A stretch of DNA of 64,000 bases from Pikeienuella piscinae (lineage in GTDB: Bacteria; Pseudomonadota; Alphaproteobacteria; Rhodobacterales; Rhodobacteraceae): NCBI RefSeq assembly GCF_011044155.1, contig NZ_CP049056.1:2046001-2110000 (forward strand), read 5' to 3'. Each line of letters begins with the position of its first letter. The stretch's first letter is position 1. The notes beneath the pieces are model-generated. The model was not told the origin of the DNA and ran no database searches. It saw only the letters and a program-made list of their open reading frames with translations. The position numbers and the translations under genes were made by a program. Of the stretch, positions 62,052 through 64,000 are shown in pieces.

Positions 62052-62507
62052 ATGATCGACCAGTTCGACAGGAAGATCGTGCAGGCGCTGCGGCGCGACG
62101 GCCGGATGTCGATCCTCGACCTGAGCGAAGCGGTCGGCCTCAGCCCGACGCCGGTTTCGCGCCGGGTGCGCAGGCTGGAGGAAAGCGGCGTCATCACCGG
62201 CTACGCCGCCCTGATCAACGAGACCGCGCTCGGCTTCGGCGTCTCCGTGTTCGTCTCGGTGAAACTCGACCGGCAGGTGGACGACGCGCTCGAGTCTTTC
62301 GAGTCCGCCGTCGCGACCTTTCCGGAGGTCGTGGATTGCTGGCTGATGACGGGCAATCGGGACTATCTTCTCCGCATCGCCACCGAAGGGCTTCGCGAGT
62401 TCGAGCAATTCCTCGTCGGACGCCTCACCAGGGTGCGCGGCGTCGCCTCGATCGAATCCTCGATTCCCCTCCGCAGGGTGAAGTCCGGCCTCTCGCGCAC
62501 CGCCTGA
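62052..62507 (+). CDS. Lrp/AsnC-family regulator (MdeR-like)
   Basis: A 151-residue regulator: winged helix 'DQFDRKIVQALRRDGRMSILDLSEAVGLSPTPVSRRVRRLE' region and RAM domain 'VVDCWLMTGNRDYLLRIATEGL'. Start ATG 62052 is set by GGAG six bases upstream; a TTG at 62037 is less likely. The 139-base divergent region shared with the E1 gene is AT-rich (61975-62035) and should hold its operator; Lrp regulators typically control the adjacent gene. Confidence 0.9.
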   Translation: MIDQFDRKIVQALRRDGRMSILDLSEAVGLSPTPVSRRVRRLEESGVITGYAALINETALGFGVSVFVSVKLDRQVDDALESFESAVATFPEVVDCWLMTGNRDYLLRIATEGLREFEQFLVGRLTRVRGVASIESSIPLRRVKSGLSRTA

Positions 62508-62558
62508 CATTCGCGCGGGCGGATGGGCGGGCGCCTGGCGGGCGCCCGTGCGCGGCGT

Positions 62559-64000
62559 CTATCCCGGCAGCATCCTCAGAACCTCGTCCACCGTCGTGAT
62601 CGTCGCCACATTCGCCATCGCATAGTCGAGCGACGCCCGGTGCCAGTCGGCGTTCATCGAGGAGCAGGCGTCCTCCGGCACCAGCACCCGGAACCCCTTG
62701 TCGGCGGCGGTGCGGGCGGTGTGCTCGATGCTCATGTTGGTCCAGGCGCCGGTGTCGATGATCGTCTCGATCCCGCCATGACGAAGATAGGATTCAAGGC
62801 GACTGGTCTCCCACGCGCTCATCGACATCTTCTCGCAGACGAGGTCGGCGCCCTGCCGCTCCAGCCCCGGAACCGGCTGGACGCCCCATGTGCCGCGCAC
62901 GAGAGCGTCGGCGTCGATCAGGCCCTCGAACAAGGGCGCGTTGCGCCGGATCGCGGGATGGCCCGGCTCGCAGACGAACCAGACATGGATCACCATGATC
63001 CCGGCCCGCCGGCAGGCTTGCGCCAGGCGTTTGGAGTTTTCGATCACGTTCTGCTGGCGGGCGTGGTCGGGCGCGCCGCTATCGGCGAAGGCGCCGCCGT
63101 CCATGATGACGTCGTTCTGCATGTCCTGGATCAGCAGCGCGGTGGTTTTCGGGTCAAGTCCGGATGCGACCGGCCTGGCGGCGGCCGGCGCCGCGGCGGG
63201 CGCGGCCCCTCCGGCCATGAACGGCTCCCGGCGCGGCCGCGCCTTCGTGCGGACGGTGTAGAGCGAGGTCGTCGCGCACATGAAGAGCGTGTCCCACCGC
63301 TCCCCGCCCCAGTGGAAATTCGCGACCTGCTCGGGGCAGGAGATCTCACCCAGCTTCACCCCGTCGAAGGAATAGACCCAGACTCCGCCGGGCGCCGTCA
63401 CCCAGACATTGCCCTCGGTGTCGGAGCGCATGCCGTCTGGCCGTCCGGCGCGGGCGTTCTCGGCGATTCCCGTCGCGAAAAGCCGCCCGCCGGCCAGCCG
63501 CCCGTCATCGGCCACGTCAAAGACGCGGATATTCGCCTGCTCGGTGTCGTTCACCCACATGAACCGCTCGCAGGGGCTGAAGGTCAGCCCGTTCGGCTGC
63601 GAGAACATGTAGCGGTCGGACACCAGGACAGGCTCGTCTCCCGGCCGGTGCTGCGGCGGCAGCATGTAGACGCCCTGGAAGCTCAGCTCCTGTTCGCGCT
63701 TGACGCCGAATCCCTCCATCCGTCCATAGGTCGGGTCGGTGAAATAGATCGCGCCGTCGGATTTCACGCAGATGTCGTTCGGGGAGTTCAGCTCTTTTCC
63801 TTCGAAATGCGAGCAGAGCACCTCGCGCGTCCCGTCGGGCCGGATGCGGACGACGGAACTGGTGGAATGCTCGCAGACGAGGAGGTTCAGCTCCGCGTCA
63901 TAGGTCATCCCGTTGCCCTTGTTGGACGGGCGCTGCACCTCCGCGACCACGCCATCGGGCGTCCAGCGCCGACGCACATCGCCGGGCATGTCGGAAAAGA
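62559..64000 (-). CDS. SMP-30/gluconolactonase domain fused to isochorismatase-like hydrolase (5' end outside window)
   Basis: The frame is open through base 64000, where it already reads 'FSDMPGDVRRRW', an internal strand of the SMP-30/SGL beta propeller, so the N-terminus is missing. The propeller continues with 'RPSNKGNGMTYDAE', 'ELNSPNDICVKSDGAIYFTDPTYG' and 'RPDGMRSDTEGNVWVTAPGG' (metal Asn/Asp). After an Ala/Pro linker comes an isochorismatase-like domain with 'LLIQDMQNDVI' (catalytic Asp) but 'WTNMSIEHTART' where Cys is normally found (Ser codon 62730-62732). The apparent ATG at 63989 is internal. Confidence 0.85.
   Translation of the reverse strand, partial: FSDMPGDVRRRWTPDGVVAEVQRPSNKGNGMTYDAELNLLVCEHSTSSVVRIRPDGTREVLCSHFEGKELNSPNDICVKSDGAIYFTDPTYGRMEGFGVKREQELSFQGVYMLPPQHRPGDEPVLVSDRYMFSQPNGLTFSPCERFMWVNDTEQANIRVFDVADDGRLAGGRLFATGIAENARAGRPDGMRSDTEGNVWVTAPGGVWVYSFDGVKLGEISCPEQVANFHWGGERWDTLFMCATTSLYTVRTKARPRREPFMAGGAAPAAAPAAARPVASGLDPKTTALLIQDMQNDVIMDGGAFADSGAPDHARQQNVIENSKRLAQACRRAGIMVIHVWFVCEPGHPAIRRNAPLFEGLIDADALVRGTWGVQPVPGLERQGADLVCEKMSMSAWETSRLESYLRHGGIETIIDTGAWTNMSIEHTARTAADKGFRVLVPEDACSSMNADWHRASLDYAMANVATITTVDEVLRMLPG

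Overview
The window is dense, GC-rich chromosomal DNA from an alphaproteobacterium, most likely of the Rhodobacterales. The clues are the FMN-riboswitch-controlled type II lumazine synthase, the ihfB / LapA-like / trpF / trpB neighbourhood, a small DUF6280-like protein, many 1-4 bp start/stop overlaps, and very high GC at third codon positions. No rRNA, tRNA, CRISPR array, intact insertion sequence or prophage was seen. Species assignment is not possible from the sequence alone.

Layout. 1-3399: molybdenum cofactor genes mobA (5' cut), mobB and moeA, then an MFS transporter. 3409-6769: radC, a greA gene behind a leader hairpin, a membrane protein, and an FMN riboswitch driving ribH2. 6916-12571: a leftward run of amino-acid or amide catabolism genes (argE-like deacetylase, two tandem M20D amidohydrolases, DapA-like aldolase, BaiN-type flavoprotein). 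12710-15800: envelope proteins (patatin lipoprotein, glycine-zipper lipoprotein, Rap1a/Tai-like protein) and a tandem SpoIIAA-like protein. 15805-27178: AidB-like acyl-CoA dehydrogenase, a complete liv-type ABC transporter with its binding protein, then a fuconolactonase-like amidohydrolase, a non-pyrrolysine MttB homologue and a sugar-acid dehydratase. 27221-29118: two divergent transglutaminase-fold proteins. 29227-32983: Ada-like protein, a stand-alone Hen1-like methyltransferase, nth, a PfkB kinase and a GNAT enzyme. 33256-44239: housekeeping genes rmuC, mutL, a periplasmic GDPD with an Lrp regulator, dacB, nadD, ettA and lepA.

44240-48223 is the accessory part. A decayed duplicate of the lepA 3' end leads into an AT-rich DUF3800 gene, followed by a frameshifted RelE/ParE toxin remnant. 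Next come two copies of a pmp3-DUF4112 gene pair on either side of a DHA2-family MFS exporter. The left copy keeps pmp3 and has lost DUF4112; the right copy keeps DUF4112 and has only a 20-codon stub where pmp3 was.

48207-64000: VOC protein, DUF6280-like protein, a TPR protein with ispE, then a leftward ihfB / LapA-like / trpF ... trpB / DUF2158 / trpA cluster interrupted by a GNAT enzyme, a serine hydrolase and an AT-rich small gene. The window ends with a cyclooxygenase-like haem peroxidase, a homodimeric E1 2-oxo-acid dehydrogenase with a divergent Lrp regulator (MdeB/MdeR-like), and an SMP-30/isochorismatase fusion that runs off the right edge.

The most unusual items are the reciprocally decayed pmp3-DUF4112 duplication, the lepA-tail duplicate beside DUF3800, the greA leader hairpin, the stand-alone Hen1-like methyltransferase, and the SMP-30/isochorismatase fusion with Ser in place of the usual catalytic Cys.
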